A stretch of 64,000 nt of DNA from Hydrogenophaga sp. (GCA_030653975.1 JAURYH010000039.1:1-64000); one strand, 5' to 3'. Numbered from the stretch's first letter, positions 51,883 through 60,264 are shown. Numbers and translations: made by a program. The notes: generated by a model from the letters alone, not told the origin.

Positions 51883-52607
51883 CGAGCCCCCCCGCTGCCC
51901 TGGGGCGAGAGGCCACATTTCAGCGGCAGGGCCTCGGTGGTCGGCGGCGCCGGGCGGGTGTTGGCCGGCAGGGGCTGCGCAGCAAGCCAGCTCACCACGG
52001 CCGCGACATCGGCCGGTTGCAGGCGCTGCGCAACATGGGCCATGCAATCGGGTGCAAAGGCTTTGCGCAAGCCGGTCTGCCAGGCGCCGAGCTGGCCGAT
52101 CAGGTAGTCGCGTGGCAACCCCAGCAGGCCGGGCACGGCGGGGTTGACGCCGGTCAGGGCCGCGCCGTGGCAGGCGGTGCAGGCGGGCAGTTCGCGCGCC
52201 GCATCGCCTTGCCGCACCAGGGCTTCGCCGCGCGCGAGTTCGTCCGCCTGTGCTTCGGAGGGTTGGGGTGGCGGGTAAGGCAGATTCAGCCCGGCGAAGT
52301 GGCCCGCGATGTCGCGCAGGTAGGCATCGCTCAGGTGGTCGAGCAGATCGCTCATGCCGGCGTTGTTGCGCCGACCGTCTCGGAAGTGCAGCAACTGGTG
52401 GTACAGGTAATCCGCCGGTTTGCCGGCGATGCGCGGGAAGTAGCCGGCGTTGGTGGCGCGGCCCTCCTGGCCGTGACACAGGGTGCAGGCCATCAGGCGC
52501 TGAGCCAGGGTGTCGGGCACGGTGTGCCGCGGCTCGGCAGCGAGGGCGGCACCATGAAAAAGCAGTGCCGCGAGGACGATGGAAAGGGGGGTTCGAAGGT
52601 GGGGCAT
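51879..52607 (-). CDS. Diheme cytochrome c
   Basis: This is a 242-residue exported cytochrome c4-like protein. The signal peptide is MPHLRTPLSIVLAALLFHGA with cleavage after ALAA near 24. Two heme-binding motifs are CTLCH (41-45) and CTACH (143-147). The segments GRATNAGYFPRIAGKPADYLYHQLLHFRDGRRNN and YLRDIAGHFAGLNLPYPPP repeat in the second half, as in cytochrome c4 (two fused class I domains). It probably passes electrons between the triheme protein and a terminal oxidase. It is divergent from the CWC-protein gene. Confidence 0.9.
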   Translation of the reverse strand: MPHLRTPLSIVLAALLFHGAALAAEPRHTVPDTLAQRLMACTLCHGQEGRATNAGYFPRIAGKPADYLYHQLLHFRDGRRNNAGMSDLLDHLSDAYLRDIAGHFAGLNLPYPPPQPSEAQADELARGEALVRQGDAARELPACTACHGAALTGVNPAVPGLLGLPRDYLIGQLGAWQTGLRKAFAPDCMAHVAQRLQPADVAAVVSWLAAQPLPANTRPAPPTTEALPLKCGLSPQGSGGAR

Positions 52608-52667
52608 GGGCGGTTTGAAAGTACCACAGGCACCGGGCCGATACACTGCCCGGATTGTTCCATTTCC

Positions 52668-52913
52668 ATGCAGACCACCACCTTGCCCACCGACCCGACC
52701 CTTTGCCCGCTCTGTGGCGGCGACAACCGCTGCGCGATGGAGATCCAGCGCGCCACCGGCGTGAAACAGGCGCCGTGCTGGTGCACCTCGTTGACCTTCA
52801 GCGCCGAACTGCTGGACCGCCTGCCCGAGGCGGCGCGGGGCCAGGCGTGCATCTGCGGCCACTGTCTGGCAGCCTTCCAGACCGGTCAAAATCCCAACGG
52901 GAGCACCGCGTGA
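52668..52913 (+). CDS. Cysteine-rich CWC-family protein
   Basis: This is an 81-residue zinc-ribbon-like protein of the cysteine-rich CWC group. Pairs CPLCGGDNRC (13-22), CWC near 38 and CICGHC near 61-66 are the conserved Cys ligands. The family is small and of unknown function, found mainly in beta- and gammaproteobacteria. The stop and the start of the next small ORF overlap (TGATG). Confidence 0.8.
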   Translation: MQTTTLPTDPTLCPLCGGDNRCAMEIQRATGVKQAPCWCTSLTFSAELLDRLPEAARGQACICGHCLAAFQTGQNPNGSTA

Positions 52914-53146
52914 TGGGCTGGCTGGACCGCTTCCCGCTGGTCTGGCTGGCGGTCATCGCCATCTGGCTGGCCGTGGCACCGGTGCTGCCCGAGCCGCACC
53001 TGATCGAAAAGCTGCGCCTGCTGTCGCAGGGCACGCTCACCCGGCCGCTCGACATCTTCGACCTGGCTTTGCACAGCGTGCCGCCGATCTTGCTGGCGCT
53101 GCGCCTGTGGCGCGACGCCCGGCGCCGCCGCAAGCCGCGCCCATGA
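52913..53146 (+). CDS. Small membrane protein
   Basis: This is a 77-residue protein starting MGWLDRFPLVWLAVIAIWLAV with one or two hydrophobic helices (9-25 and about 51-62, LALHSVPPILLALRL) and a strongly basic tail RDARRRRKPRP. I recognise no family. It is coupled to the CWC gene by TGATG and followed directly by a type B repeat whose ATG overlaps its TGA, so it belongs to the CWC-MFS plus-strand transcript. Confidence 0.7.
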   Translation: MGWLDRFPLVWLAVIAIWLAVAPVLPEPHLIEKLRLLSQGTLTRPLDIFDLALHSVPPILLALRLWRDARRRRKPRP

Positions 53147-53207
53147 GCGCCGCCCGACCGTTCCGAAGGCGCTCAGCCCCGCAGTGCGAAGCACGGAGGG
53201 TAGTCCA
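53143..53207 (+). repeat. Start-codon repeat, type B, copy 2 (65 bp)
   Basis: The unit starts ATGAGCGCCGCCCGACCG overlapping the upstream stop (ATGA) and ends GGAGGGTAGTCCA just before the GTG start of the MFS gene. Same length as the copy at 20497. It encodes a 22-codon mini-frame whose TGA (53209-53211) overlaps the MFS GTG (GTGA), with SD GGAGGG inside it. Confidence 0.85.
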
Positions 53208-54701
53208 GTGAGCGCCCCCCAAGCCGACCACTCCATCACCGCGCTGCGCGAGCGCTATGGCGAGCGCTACCGCTGGCTGCTGCTGCTCTCGGTGATGGTG
53301 GGCACCATGGCGGCCATCATGTCGTCGACCGTCATCAACGTGGCGATCCCCGACATGAGCCAGCACTTCACGCTCGGCCAGGAACGCGCGCAGTGGGTCA
53401 CCTCGGGCTTCATGGCCGCCATGACCGTGTCGATGCTGACCACGCCCTGGCTGCTGGCGCGCTACGGCTACCGGCGCACCTACTCGGGCTGCATGTGGCT
53501 GCTGATGGCCGGTGGCGTGGCCGGCGGCTTCGCCAACGACTTCCCGCTGGTGCTCGCCGCGCGCGTGGCCGAAGGCCTGGCGGCGGGCGTGGTGCAACCC
53601 ATTCCGGCCATCATCATCCTGCGCGCCTTCGAACCGAGCGAGCAGGGCCGCGCCAGCGGCGTCTTCGGCATGGGCGTGGTGCTGGCGCCGGCCATCGGCC
53701 CCAGCATCGGCGGCCTGCTGGTGGACGGCTTCGGCTGGCGCTCGATCTTCTTCATGGTGGTGCCGTTCTGCATCGCGTCGCTCTGGCTGGCACAGCGCTT
53801 CGTGCCCGGCACGGCACCGGGGGGTGGCGCCGCCAACACCCAGGGCGCCGGGCTGGACTGGCGCGGTCTGCTGCTGGCCTCCGCGGGTACGCTCTGCCTG
53901 CTCAATGGCCTGGTCGAGCTGCAGGGTGGCACGGCCGCCAGCGCCGCCCTGCTGGGCGGCGCGGCGCTGGCCCTGCTGCTGTTCGTCTGGCTGCAGCGGC
54001 GCACGCTCAAGCGCCGGCTGCGGCGACCCGACGAGGGCACCGAGCCGCTGATGAACCTCTCGCTGTTTGCCGACCGGCGCTTCGCCATGGGCAGCATCGT
54101 GGCGTTCATCTACGGCATCGCACTGTTCGGCTCGACCTACCTGCTGCCGGTCTACATGCAGATGGGGCTGGGGCTCTCGCCCTCCTACGTGGGCAGCATC
54201 CTGCTGCCGGCGGGCCTGGTGCTGGCGGTCACCATCGCCATCGTCGGGCGCCTGGCCGACCGCCAGCCCACGCACCGGCTGGTGAGCATCGGGCTGGTGC
54301 TGCTGGCGGCCTCGTTCGCGCTCATGTTCACGATCGACCTGCGCCGGCCCAGCCACATCATCCCGCTGCTGGTGACCTGGGCGATCCTGGGCCGCATCGG
54401 TCTCGGTTTCATCCTGCCCTCGCTCAACATCGGCGCCATGCGCGGCCTGGACCGCACGCACATCCCGCAGGGGTCGAGCGTGATCAACTTCCTGCGCATG
54501 CTGGGCGGTGCCGCGGGCGTCAGCCTGTGCGGCATCGTGCTCGAATGGCGCGTCACCGCCCACGGCTTCCGGCTCGACACGGCCCACCCCAGCCCGGAGC
54601 GGCTGGCCGCGTTTGACGAGACCTTCGGGCTGCTGGCGGCGATCTGCGCGCTGGCCCTGGTCGCCGCGTGGCGACTGCGTGCGGAACGCGCGGTTGACTG
54701 A
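53208..54701 (+). CDS. MFS drug:H+ antiporter, DHA2 (EmrB/QacA) family
   Basis: This is a 497-residue, probably 14-helix inner-membrane pump. Motif A-like LARYGYRRTYSGC, motif D1 MAAIMSSTVINVAIPDMSQHF and the antiporter motif C GVVLAPAIGPSIGGLLVDGFGWRSIFF are clear. Helix loops MARLADRQPTHRLVSIG-type segment RLADRQPTHRL follows helix 8. Substrates of DHA2 pumps are lipophilic drugs or bile/fatty acids. The start is the GTG provided by the preceding repeat (GGAGGGTAGTCCAGTG). No emrA partner gene is adjacent. Confidence 0.9.
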   Translation: MSAPQADHSITALRERYGERYRWLLLLSVMVGTMAAIMSSTVINVAIPDMSQHFTLGQERAQWVTSGFMAAMTVSMLTTPWLLARYGYRRTYSGCMWLLMAGGVAGGFANDFPLVLAARVAEGLAAGVVQPIPAIIILRAFEPSEQGRASGVFGMGVVLAPAIGPSIGGLLVDGFGWRSIFFMVVPFCIASLWLAQRFVPGTAPGGGAANTQGAGLDWRGLLLASAGTLCLLNGLVELQGGTAASAALLGGAALALLLFVWLQRRTLKRRLRRPDEGTEPLMNLSLFADRRFAMGSIVAFIYGIALFGSTYLLPVYMQMGLGLSPSYVGSILLPAGLVLAVTIAIVGRLADRQPTHRLVSIGLVLLAASFALMFTIDLRRPSHIIPLLVTWAILGRIGLGFILPSLNIGAMRGLDRTHIPQGSSVINFLRMLGGAAGVSLCGIVLEWRVTAHGFRLDTAHPSPERLAAFDETFGLLAAICALALVAAWRLRAERAVD

Positions 54702-54920
54702 TCTGCGGTGGACCTGCGCAACCCGACAAAAGCGGTGCCCCACAACGACCTGTCCGCCGCACAATAGACCCTTCACCATTCATAGGCCTCCAGCCCGAGG
54801 TGCAGCGTCGGAGCGAGGGTGTCCCTCCTCCAGCACACGCCGTGGAACCGGCTTTGCCGGGCCACAGGGCGTGGTCCCCCCTTCCAGGGGGGAAGCCGCG
54901 CAGCGGCGCAGGGGGGTCGC
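54702..54920. other. Noncoding gap with C-family repeat
   Basis: From the MFS stop to the MITE there is no credible gene. 54841-54920 is a C-family repeat. The part before it (54702-54840) shows no clear promoter, hairpin or ORF. Confidence 0.6.
54841..54920 (+). repeat. C-family palindromic repeat, copy 2
   Basis: The copy reads GTGGAACCGGCTTTGCCGGG, CCACAGGGCGTGGTCCCCCC, TTCCAGGGGGGAAGCCGCGC and AGCGGCGCAGGGGGGTCGC in sequence. It is the longest copy here, with three nested palindromes. It ends where the MITE begins. Confidence 0.75.
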
Positions 54921-55192
54921 TTAGGGCCTGTCCACACTGTTATTCCAAGATGCGTTGCGGATCAAAAAAACCATGCGCAAGGCGCGAAACGCAGCCGGGG
55001 TCGCCCCCCGGCAAGGCTTCGCAACGCCGCGCATGGCCTTTTTGGCCTCAACCCGAAGGGAATGGGTTGAAAACAGCGCCACTCGTTGTTGCACGCCTAG
55101 GCCAGACACCCGGTCTGGCCGTCGTCGCGCGCCTAGATGGGCGCTGTTTTCAACCCATTCGCACTTGGAATAACAGTGTGGACAGGCCCTAA
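54921..55192. mobile_element. MITE with perfect 29-bp terminal inverted repeats
   Basis: This is a 272-bp non-coding element. Its ends are perfect 29-bp inverted repeats (54921-54949 and 55164-55192, beginning TTAGGGCCTGTCCACACTGT). If the outer TA is a target duplication (TTA before, TAA after), the element proper is 54924-55189 and starts GGGCC. A second inverted repeat (GAATGGGTTGAAAACAGCGCC and its complement) lies inside, near 55060-55160. There is no transposase gene. TA duplication fits IS5- or IS630-type transposases. The right end touches the ATG of the next gene. Confidence 0.85.
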
Positions 55193-55969
55193 ATGTGCCA
55201 ACTGCTCGGACTCAACTGCGCCACCCCCACCGACGCCTCGTTCAGCTTCACCGGCTTCTGCCAGCGCGGTGGTGGAACCGACCACCACGCTGACGGCTGG
55301 GGCATTGCTTTCTTCGAGGGCCGCGGCCTGCGGCTGTTTGTGGACCACCAGAGCGCGGCCCGGTCGCCGATGGCCGGGTTCCTGCAAAGCTACCCGCTCA
55401 AGAGCCGCAACATCATCGCCCACGTGCGCAAGGCCACCATCGGCGAGGTGGCACTGGAAAACGCCCACCCGTTCTCGCGCGAACTCTGGGGCCGCCACTG
55501 GGTGTTTGCCCACAACGGTGACCTGAAAGACTACTTTCCCCACCTGCACAGCCACTTCCAGCCCATCGGCAGCACCGACAGCGAACGCGCGTTCTGCTGG
55601 CTGATGCAGGAACTCTCCAAATCCCACGCCAGCCTCCCCAGCACCGAAGAGCTCACGCTCACGTTGCGTGAACTCGTGCCCCAGGTGCGCCACTTCGGCA
55701 GCTTCAATTTCCTGCTCTCCAACGGCGAGGCGCTGTGGGCCCACTGCAGCACCAGGCTGCACTGGCTGGTGCGCCAGCACCCGTTTGCGCCAGCCACCCT
55801 GATGGACCGCGACTGGACCGTCAACTTTGCCGAACTCAACCACCCCGGTGACCGGGCAGCGGTGATCGTCACCACGCCCCTCACCCACAACGAAACCTGG
55901 ACCGCCTTCGAGCCCGACGAGCTCAAGGTGTTCGTGGACGGCCTGCCCGTGCTGGAGAAGAGCGCTTGA
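55193..55969 (+). CDS. Class II glutamine amidotransferase (YafJ-like)
   Basis: This is a 258-residue Ntn-type glutamine amidotransferase. The nucleophile Cys is residue 2 (MCQLLGLN). [30 protein letters not shown] and the oxyanion segment VFAHNGDL are conserved, and [16 protein letters not shown] follows. The protein lacks a synthase partner domain. YafJ-type members are stand-alone and of unknown acceptor. The ATG is directly at the end of the MITE, so its native ribosome-binding site has been replaced by MITE sequence. Confidence 0.9.
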   Translation: MCQLLGLNCATPTDASFSFTGFCQRGGGTDHHADGWGIAFFEGRGLRLFVDHQSAARSPMAGFLQSYPLKSRNIIAHVRKATIGEVALENAHPFSRELWGRHWVFAHNGDLKDYFPHLHSHFQPIGSTDSERAFCWLMQELSKSHASLPSTEELTLTLRELVPQVRHFGSFNFLLSNGEALWAHCSTRLHWLVRQHPFAPATLMDRDWTVNFAELNHPGDRAAVIVTTPLTHNETWTAFEPDELKVFVDGLPVLEKSA

Positions 55970-56298
55970 CCGCCTGGCTGACCCTGGGGATCGCGATCGT
56001 GGCCGAGGTCATCGGCACCACCGCGCTCAAGGCCAGCGAAGGGTTCACGCGGCTCGGCCCATCGGTGGTCGTGGTGGCGGGCTATGCGGTGGCGTTCTAT
56101 TGCCTCTCGCTGGTGCTCAGGACCATTCCGGTGGGCGTGACCTATGCCATCTGGTCGGGCCTGGGCATCGTGCTCATCACGCTGGTGGCCTTTGTGGTGT
56201 ATGGCCAGAAGATCGACCTGGCCGGCCTGCTCGGCATGGGCCTGATCATCGCGGGCGTGGCCGTGCTCAACGTCTTTTCAAAAACCGCCACCCATTGA
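55966..56298 (+). CDS. SMR-family multidrug efflux protein (EmrE-like)
   Basis: This is a 110-residue, four-helix small multidrug resistance protein. Helix 1 carries the essential membrane Glu ([14 protein letters not shown]14). VYAIWSGLG-like segment [18 protein letters not shown] (helix 3) and [19 protein letters not shown] (helix 4) match EmrE. It exchanges lipophilic cations for protons. The start is TTG 55966, overlapping the amidotransferase stop (TTGA), so the two genes are translationally coupled. Confidence 0.9.
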   Translation: MTAWLTLGIAIVAEVIGTTALKASEGFTRLGPSVVVVAGYAVAFYCLSLVLRTIPVGVTYAIWSGLGIVLITLVAFVVYGQKIDLAGLLGMGLIIAGVAVLNVFSKTATH

Positions 56299-56319
56299 AG
56301 CACGCGCCACGGTGCGCAC

Positions 56320-56883
56320 TCAGAGCACCTTGAACAGCTTCTCGCGCAACTCGGGCAGGCGCTTGGCACCCATGCCGTGGTTGGACATGCTGCTCGCCCA
56401 GGCGTGGTAGACCACGCGCAGCTGCTCGGTGGTCTCGGCATGAAAGATGTCGTGCACCAGCGAAATGCGCATGTTCTGGCCAATGATCGAGTTGATGGAG
56501 TTGATCATGAAGTTGCGCGCCATCTCGTTGTCTTTGGCGCTGCGCGAGTCGGCACTCGGCAGGCCCGGTATCTCGCTGGACGACGACCCGGCCGCCTCAT
56601 TCGCCGGCACCGCGGCGGCAGCGGCCGGCGCTGGCGAGGCCATGGGTTTGGCGCGCACCTGCGCCTCGACGCAATCCAGCGTCAGCAGCTGGGCCAGGAT
56701 CTCTTCGATGTCGCCGCTGCCGCTCAGAAAGGCGGCGAGTTCGCTGCCCGAGCGCTTGCCATCGATCACCACCAGGATGCGGCGCACCAAGGGCGACAAA
56801 CCGAGCGAGCGGGTCTGGATTTCCTGTTGTCCAACGGCGGTCTTGGCGTAGACAGCGGTGGTCAGATCAAAAGTTTCGGACAT
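56320..56883 (-). CDS. Conserved hypothetical protein, two-domain
   Basis: This is a 187-residue protein. Residues 1-75 (DLTTAVYAKTAVGQQEIQTRSLGLSPLVRRILVVIDGKRSGSEL, given here only as its pattern of a small winged-helix-like fold) resemble a Burkholderiales domain of unknown role. Then a Pro/Ala/Ser linker (80-115) and a C-terminal helical part with ARNFMINSINSIIGQNMRI. No enzyme motif, signal peptide or membrane helix. It converges with the SMR gene 22 bp away. Function unknown. Confidence 0.7.
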   Translation of the reverse strand: MSETFDLTTAVYAKTAVGQQEIQTRSLGLSPLVRRILVVIDGKRSGSELAAFLSGSGDIEEILAQLLTLDCVEAQVRAKPMASPAPAAAAAVPANEAAGSSSSEIPGLPSADSRSAKDNEMARNFMINSINSIIGQNMRISLVHDIFHAETTEQLRVVYHAWASSMSNHGMGAKRLPELREKLFKVL

Positions 56884-57087
56884 GGAACGGGTGGTGTGTC
56901 GGTATGGGCAGGGCGCCCTGAACACCCGCTTTTACTGCACCCGTTCGCGAGCAACAAGGCGGGAATGCCATGAGATCGCATGAAAGCACTTCTTTTGACT
57001 GACAAATCCGGACCCGAAATCCCTTGCAAACGAGGCACCCGTGGTGCATGCACGACACACGCCCGCTCAAGGGGTGTTGCCATGCAA
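56884..57087. other. Intergenic region upstream of the 56320 gene
   Basis: This 204-bp gap lies between the start of the conserved hypothetical gene and the stop of the VF530 gene, both on the minus strand. It should hold the promoter of the former. I see no repeat copy, hairpin or credible ORF here. Confidence 0.5.
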
Positions 57088-57474
57088 TTAAGTGCGACCC
57101 CGTGCACCACCGGCCCGCCGCTCTTCGCGCAGCATGAAAAGGTACAGGCCTTCGACCTTCTCGCGCGCCCACGGCGTCTTGCGCAGAAAGCGCAGGCTGG
57201 AACCCACGCTCGGGTCCACGTTGAAGCAGCGCACCGGAATACGCTGGCCCAATTCTTCCCAGCCGTAGTGGTCGGCCAGCGCGGTGACGATGGCCTCCAG
57301 CGTCAGGCCGTGCAGCGGGTTGCGCGCCTGGAATGCATCGGCGCCCCCAAGCGTCTTCCCGCTTTGCGCGGGAATCCGGGGCTCCGCCGCTTCGCGGGTC
57401 GCTGCCCCCCGAGGGGGCTGGCCTTGCTTGGGGCGGCCCGGCGCTGCGGCCGCGGCGTCGTCTTCTTCCGTCAT
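57088..57474 (-). CDS. VF530 (DUF2132) protein with repeat-derived N-terminal insert
   Basis: This is a 128-residue protein. From about residue 50 it is a normal VF530/DUF2132 domain ([59 protein letters not shown]). Residues about 12-33 ([20 protein letters not shown]) are translated R-family repeat (57379-57444). VF530 proteins are otherwise about 70-90 residues, so the N-terminal 48 residues are an addition. The ATG overlaps the gshB stop on the same strand. Function of the family is unknown. Confidence 0.85.
   Translation of the reverse strand: MTEEDDAAAAAPGRPKQGQPPRGAATREAAEPRIPAQSGKTLGGADAFQARNPLHGLTLEAIVTALADHYGWEELGQRIPVRCFNVDPSVGSSLRFLRKTPWAREKVEGLYLFMLREERRAGGARGRT
57379..57444 (-). 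repeat. R-family repeat, copy 4, inside a coding sequence
   Basis: This is an inverted copy of the GC-rich R element (CGCCGGGCCGCCCCAAGCAA, GCCCCCTCGGGGGGCAGCGA, CCCGCGAAGCGGCGGAGC on the minus strand). It is in frame in the VF530 gene and carries no stop in that frame. The terminal GTGGGGGTCA part of the element is missing. Confidence 0.85.
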
Positions 57475-58415
57475 CTCAGGGCGGCCTCCAGCGCATCGAC
57501 GAACATCGCTGGCACGTCGAAGCCGGTCTGGTCGGTGATCTCCTGGAAGCAGGTCGGGCTGGTGACGTTGATCTCGGTCACCTTGTTGCCGATCATGTCC
57601 AGCCCCACCAACAGCAGGCCGCGCGCGGCCAGCACGGGCGCGATGGCTTCGGCCACGGCGCGGTCTTCGTTCGACAGCGGCTGGGCCACACCCTTGCCGC
57701 CGGCCGCGAGGTTGCCGCGCACCTCGTTGCCCTGGGGAATGCGCGCCAGCACAAACGGCGCCACTTTTCCGCCGATCAGCAGCAGGCGTTTGTCGCCGGC
57801 CGCGATCTCGGGCAGAAAAGCCTGCGCCATCACGCTCGTGGCACCCCCTTCGTTGAGCGTCTCCACGATGGAGCCCAGGTTCATGCCGTCGGGACCGACA
57901 CGGAAGATACCCACGCCACCCATGCCATCCAGCGGCTTCAGGATGATGTCGCGGTGCTCGGCGTGGAACGCCCGCAGTTCGTTGGCATTGCGCGTCACCA
58001 GGGTCGGTGGCGCGAAGGCCGCGAACTCCATCAAGGCGAGCTTTTCAGGGTGGTCGCGCAGCGCACGCGGGCTGTTGAACACCTTCGCGCCCTCGCGCTC
58101 GGCCTGTTCAAGCAGGTGCGTGGTGTAGAAGAACTCGCTGTCAAACGGCGGGTCCTTGCGCATGAGCACGGCATCAAAGCTGTGCACAGGCTCCAGCGCC
58201 TCGCTGGTCACGGTGTACCAGTCGTCGGCGTGGTTGTTGAGCTGCAGATGGCGCACCTGCGCGATCACGGACTGGCCACTGCGCCAGCTCATGAAACGCG
58301 GCTCGGTGCTGGCCACGCGGTGGCCGCGCTTCTGCAGCTCGCGCATCATGGCAAAGGTGGTGTCCTTGTAGATCTTGAAGGACTCGATGGGGTCGGCGAC
58401 GAAGAGGATGTTCAT
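57471..58415 (-). CDS. gshB: Glutathione synthetase
   Basis: The enzyme joins gamma-glutamylcysteine and glycine with ATP. The 314-residue ATP-grasp protein starts [20 protein letters not shown] and has [58 protein letters not shown] and [26 protein letters not shown] and [22 protein letters not shown] complete it, all standard GshB. An in-frame ATG further upstream is not supported. gshA lies 324 bp upstream on the same strand, and the VF530 gene is coupled downstream. Confidence 0.97.
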   Translation of the reverse strand: MNILFVADPIESFKIYKDTTFAMMRELQKRGHRVASTEPRFMSWRSGQSVIAQVRHLQLNNHADDWYTVTSEALEPVHSFDAVLMRKDPPFDSEFFYTTHLLEQAEREGAKVFNSPRALRDHPEKLALMEFAAFAPPTLVTRNANELRAFHAEHRDIILKPLDGMGGVGIFRVGPDGMNLGSIVETLNEGGATSVMAQAFLPEIAAGDKRLLLIGGKVAPFVLARIPQGNEVRGNLAAGGKGVAQPLSNEDRAVAEAIAPVLAARGLLLVGLDMIGNKVTEINVTSPTCFQEITDQTGFDVPAMFVDALEAALR

Positions 58416-58739
58416 GGTGTGTCGGTTTTCTGAGCCCTGTACTGTTGCACAAACAGCGCGAGCGCGTCGGCGACCACGCCTCATATGGGTTCGCATTCAA
58501 GCGCAGGACAAGGCGGGCGCCGCAGACCATGCTGTAACGGCCACGTCGAACCAACGCAGTTATCCGTTTGAAGGCGAAACCGCATCAGAGTGCCGGACCG
58601 ATAACACCACCGGCTCCACAAAGGCATGTCCGAGGCGCGTGACCCCACCGTGGAGGCGGTGGAACCGGCTTTGCCGGACCACGCGCACCGCCCTTGGGGG
58701 CGGCGCACTTGCACGAAGCGAACCAGGACGGGCGTGGGC
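58416..58739. other. Noncoding region between gshA and gshB with a C-family repeat
   Basis: This 324-bp gap lies between the gshA stop and the gshB start. It contains the C-family repeat at 58657-58707, which could act as a gshA terminator, and should hold a gshB promoter nearer 58416-58600. I see no credible ORF or RNA gene. Confidence 0.6.
58657..58707 (+). repeat. C-family palindromic repeat, copy 3
   Basis: GGTGGAACCGGCTTTGCCGG, ACCACGCGCACCGCCCTTGG, GGGCGGC in order. It shares the GGAACCGGCTTTGCCGG core with the copies at 54841 and 61641. Confidence 0.75.
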
Positions 58740-60032
58740 CTACTCGTAGACTTCAGCATCCGGGTCGGTGGCTTCCAGCTCGTAGCTCGCCGCCAACATG
58801 GCCAGACGGCCGATCACGCCGTACATGTAGAAGCGGTTGGGCACGCTGGCACCGGGCTTCACCCCGGGCTGCGGCAGCTGCGAACTCTGCTCGAAAGCCA
58901 GCGGCACGAAGCTGGAACCCGGCGCGTTGAGGTTCTCGTCCACCCCGCGCTGGGCATGCACCCGGTAGAAGCCACCCACCACATAGCGGTCCATCATGTA
59001 GACCACGGGTTCAGCCACCGCCGCGTTGATGCGCTCGTTGGTCAGCACGCCTTCCTGGATGATGACCTCGTGCACCGGCTGGCCGGCCTGGACCGTGGCC
59101 ATGCGCTCGCGCGTGCCCACCGACAGGGCATCGATGTCCTTGGCATCGCGCACGGTGAGGATGCCCATGCCACCGGTGCCGTTGTCGGCCTTGATCACGA
59201 CGAATGGCTTTTCGTTGATGCCGTATTCCTTGTACTTGCGGCGGATCTTGCCCAGCAGCGCGTCGGTGTTGCTGCGCAGGCATTCCAGACCGTATTCCTC
59301 GGCGAAATTCACCTGGCCGCACTGGTTGAACATCGGGTTGATCAGCCAGTGGTCCATGCCCAGCAGCTTGCCAAAGCGCTTGGACACCTCTTCATACGCC
59401 TTGAAGTGGTTGCTCTTGCGGCGCGTGCCCCAGCCTGCGTGCAGCGGCGGCAGCAGGTACTGCTCGTGCAGGTCCTCCAGGATGCCGGGCACACCGGCGC
59501 TCAGGTCGTTGTTGAGCAGGATGGTGCAGGGGTCGAAATGCTTGAGGCCCAGGCGGCGCCGGCTGCGGATGAGCGGCTCCAGCGTGACCGACTCGCCACC
59601 CGGCAGGTCGATCGTGGTGGGGGCGGTGATGTCGTTGGACAGCGAGCCCAGGCGCACATTGAGGCCGGCCTGGTAGAAGATGCGCTGCAGTTGCCGCAGG
59701 TTGCTGAGGTAGAACACGTCGGTGCTGTTCTCGGGCACCAGCAACAGGTTCTTGGCCTCGGGGCAGATCTTCTCAATCGCTGCCATGGCGGCCTGCACCG
59801 CCAGCGGCAACATCTCGGGCGTGAGGTGGTTCCAGCCGCCGGGGTAGAGGTTGGTGTCCACCGGCGCCAGCTTGAAGCCCGCGTTGCGCACGTCCACCGA
59901 GCTGTAGAACGGCGGCGTGTGCTCCATCCACTCCAGCCGGAACCAGCGCTCGATCACCGGCGTGGATTCGAGGATGCGCTGCTCAAGTTCGTTGATGGGG
60001 CCTGTCAGGGCGGTAACAAGATGCGGGACCAT
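58740..60032 (-). CDS. gshA: Glutamate-cysteine ligase (betaproteobacterial type)
   Basis: The enzyme makes gamma-glutamylcysteine, the first step of glutathione synthesis. The 430-residue protein belongs to the separate GshA family of beta- and some gammaproteobacteria, not the E. coli type: MVPHLVTALTGPINELEQRI, FRLEWMEHTPPFYSSVDVRNAG, DTNLYPGGWNHLTPEML, LLPPLHAGWGTRRKSNHF and FVVIKADNGTGGMGILTVRD. MMDRYVVGGFYRVH and FYMYGVIGRLAMLAASYE complete it. ATG 60032; the longer upstream frame is spurious. gshB follows after a 324-bp gap. Confidence 0.95.
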   Translation of the reverse strand: MVPHLVTALTGPINELEQRILESTPVIERWFRLEWMEHTPPFYSSVDVRNAGFKLAPVDTNLYPGGWNHLTPEMLPLAVQAAMAAIEKICPEAKNLLLVPENSTDVFYLSNLRQLQRIFYQAGLNVRLGSLSNDITAPTTIDLPGGESVTLEPLIRSRRRLGLKHFDPCTILLNNDLSAGVPGILEDLHEQYLLPPLHAGWGTRRKSNHFKAYEEVSKRFGKLLGMDHWLINPMFNQCGQVNFAEEYGLECLRSNTDALLGKIRRKYKEYGINEKPFVVIKADNGTGGMGILTVRDAKDIDALSVGTRERMATVQAGQPVHEVIIQEGVLTNERINAAVAEPVVYMMDRYVVGGFYRVHAQRGVDENLNAPGSSFVPLAFEQSSQLPQPGVKPGASVPNRFYMYGVIGRLAMLAASYELEATDPDAEVYE

Positions 60033-60264
60033 GGGTGCCTTTTTGTGGGAACTTCCTGGCCCATTGTAGGGAGCGGAAGTTGCGGTCGAAAGGCGGAAAT
60101 GGGGGCGATCGGTGCACCTGCAAGGCAGGCGCGACCGAAATTCAGGATTACCGCAAATCCGCCGCGCCAGGAGAGGTTCCATCCAGGGACACCGCCGGGC
60201 CGGATTTACCGGACGGCTGGTGTCGCTTCCTCGCAGGGGGAGGCGCCGAAGGCGGCGTGGAAGG
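60033..60264. other. Intergenic region, gshA upstream/proA downstream
   Basis: This 232-bp gap holds the gshA promoter. Near its proA end (about 60222-60260) a GC-rich hairpin-prone stretch (CGCAGGGGGAGGCGCCGAAGG) looks like another family-type intergenic repeat and may terminate proA. No ORF is credible. Confidence 0.45.

Noticed and set aside
55021-55160. Short frames inside the MITE
   Set aside because: They arise from the inverted repeats, have no initiation site and no similarity to a transposase.
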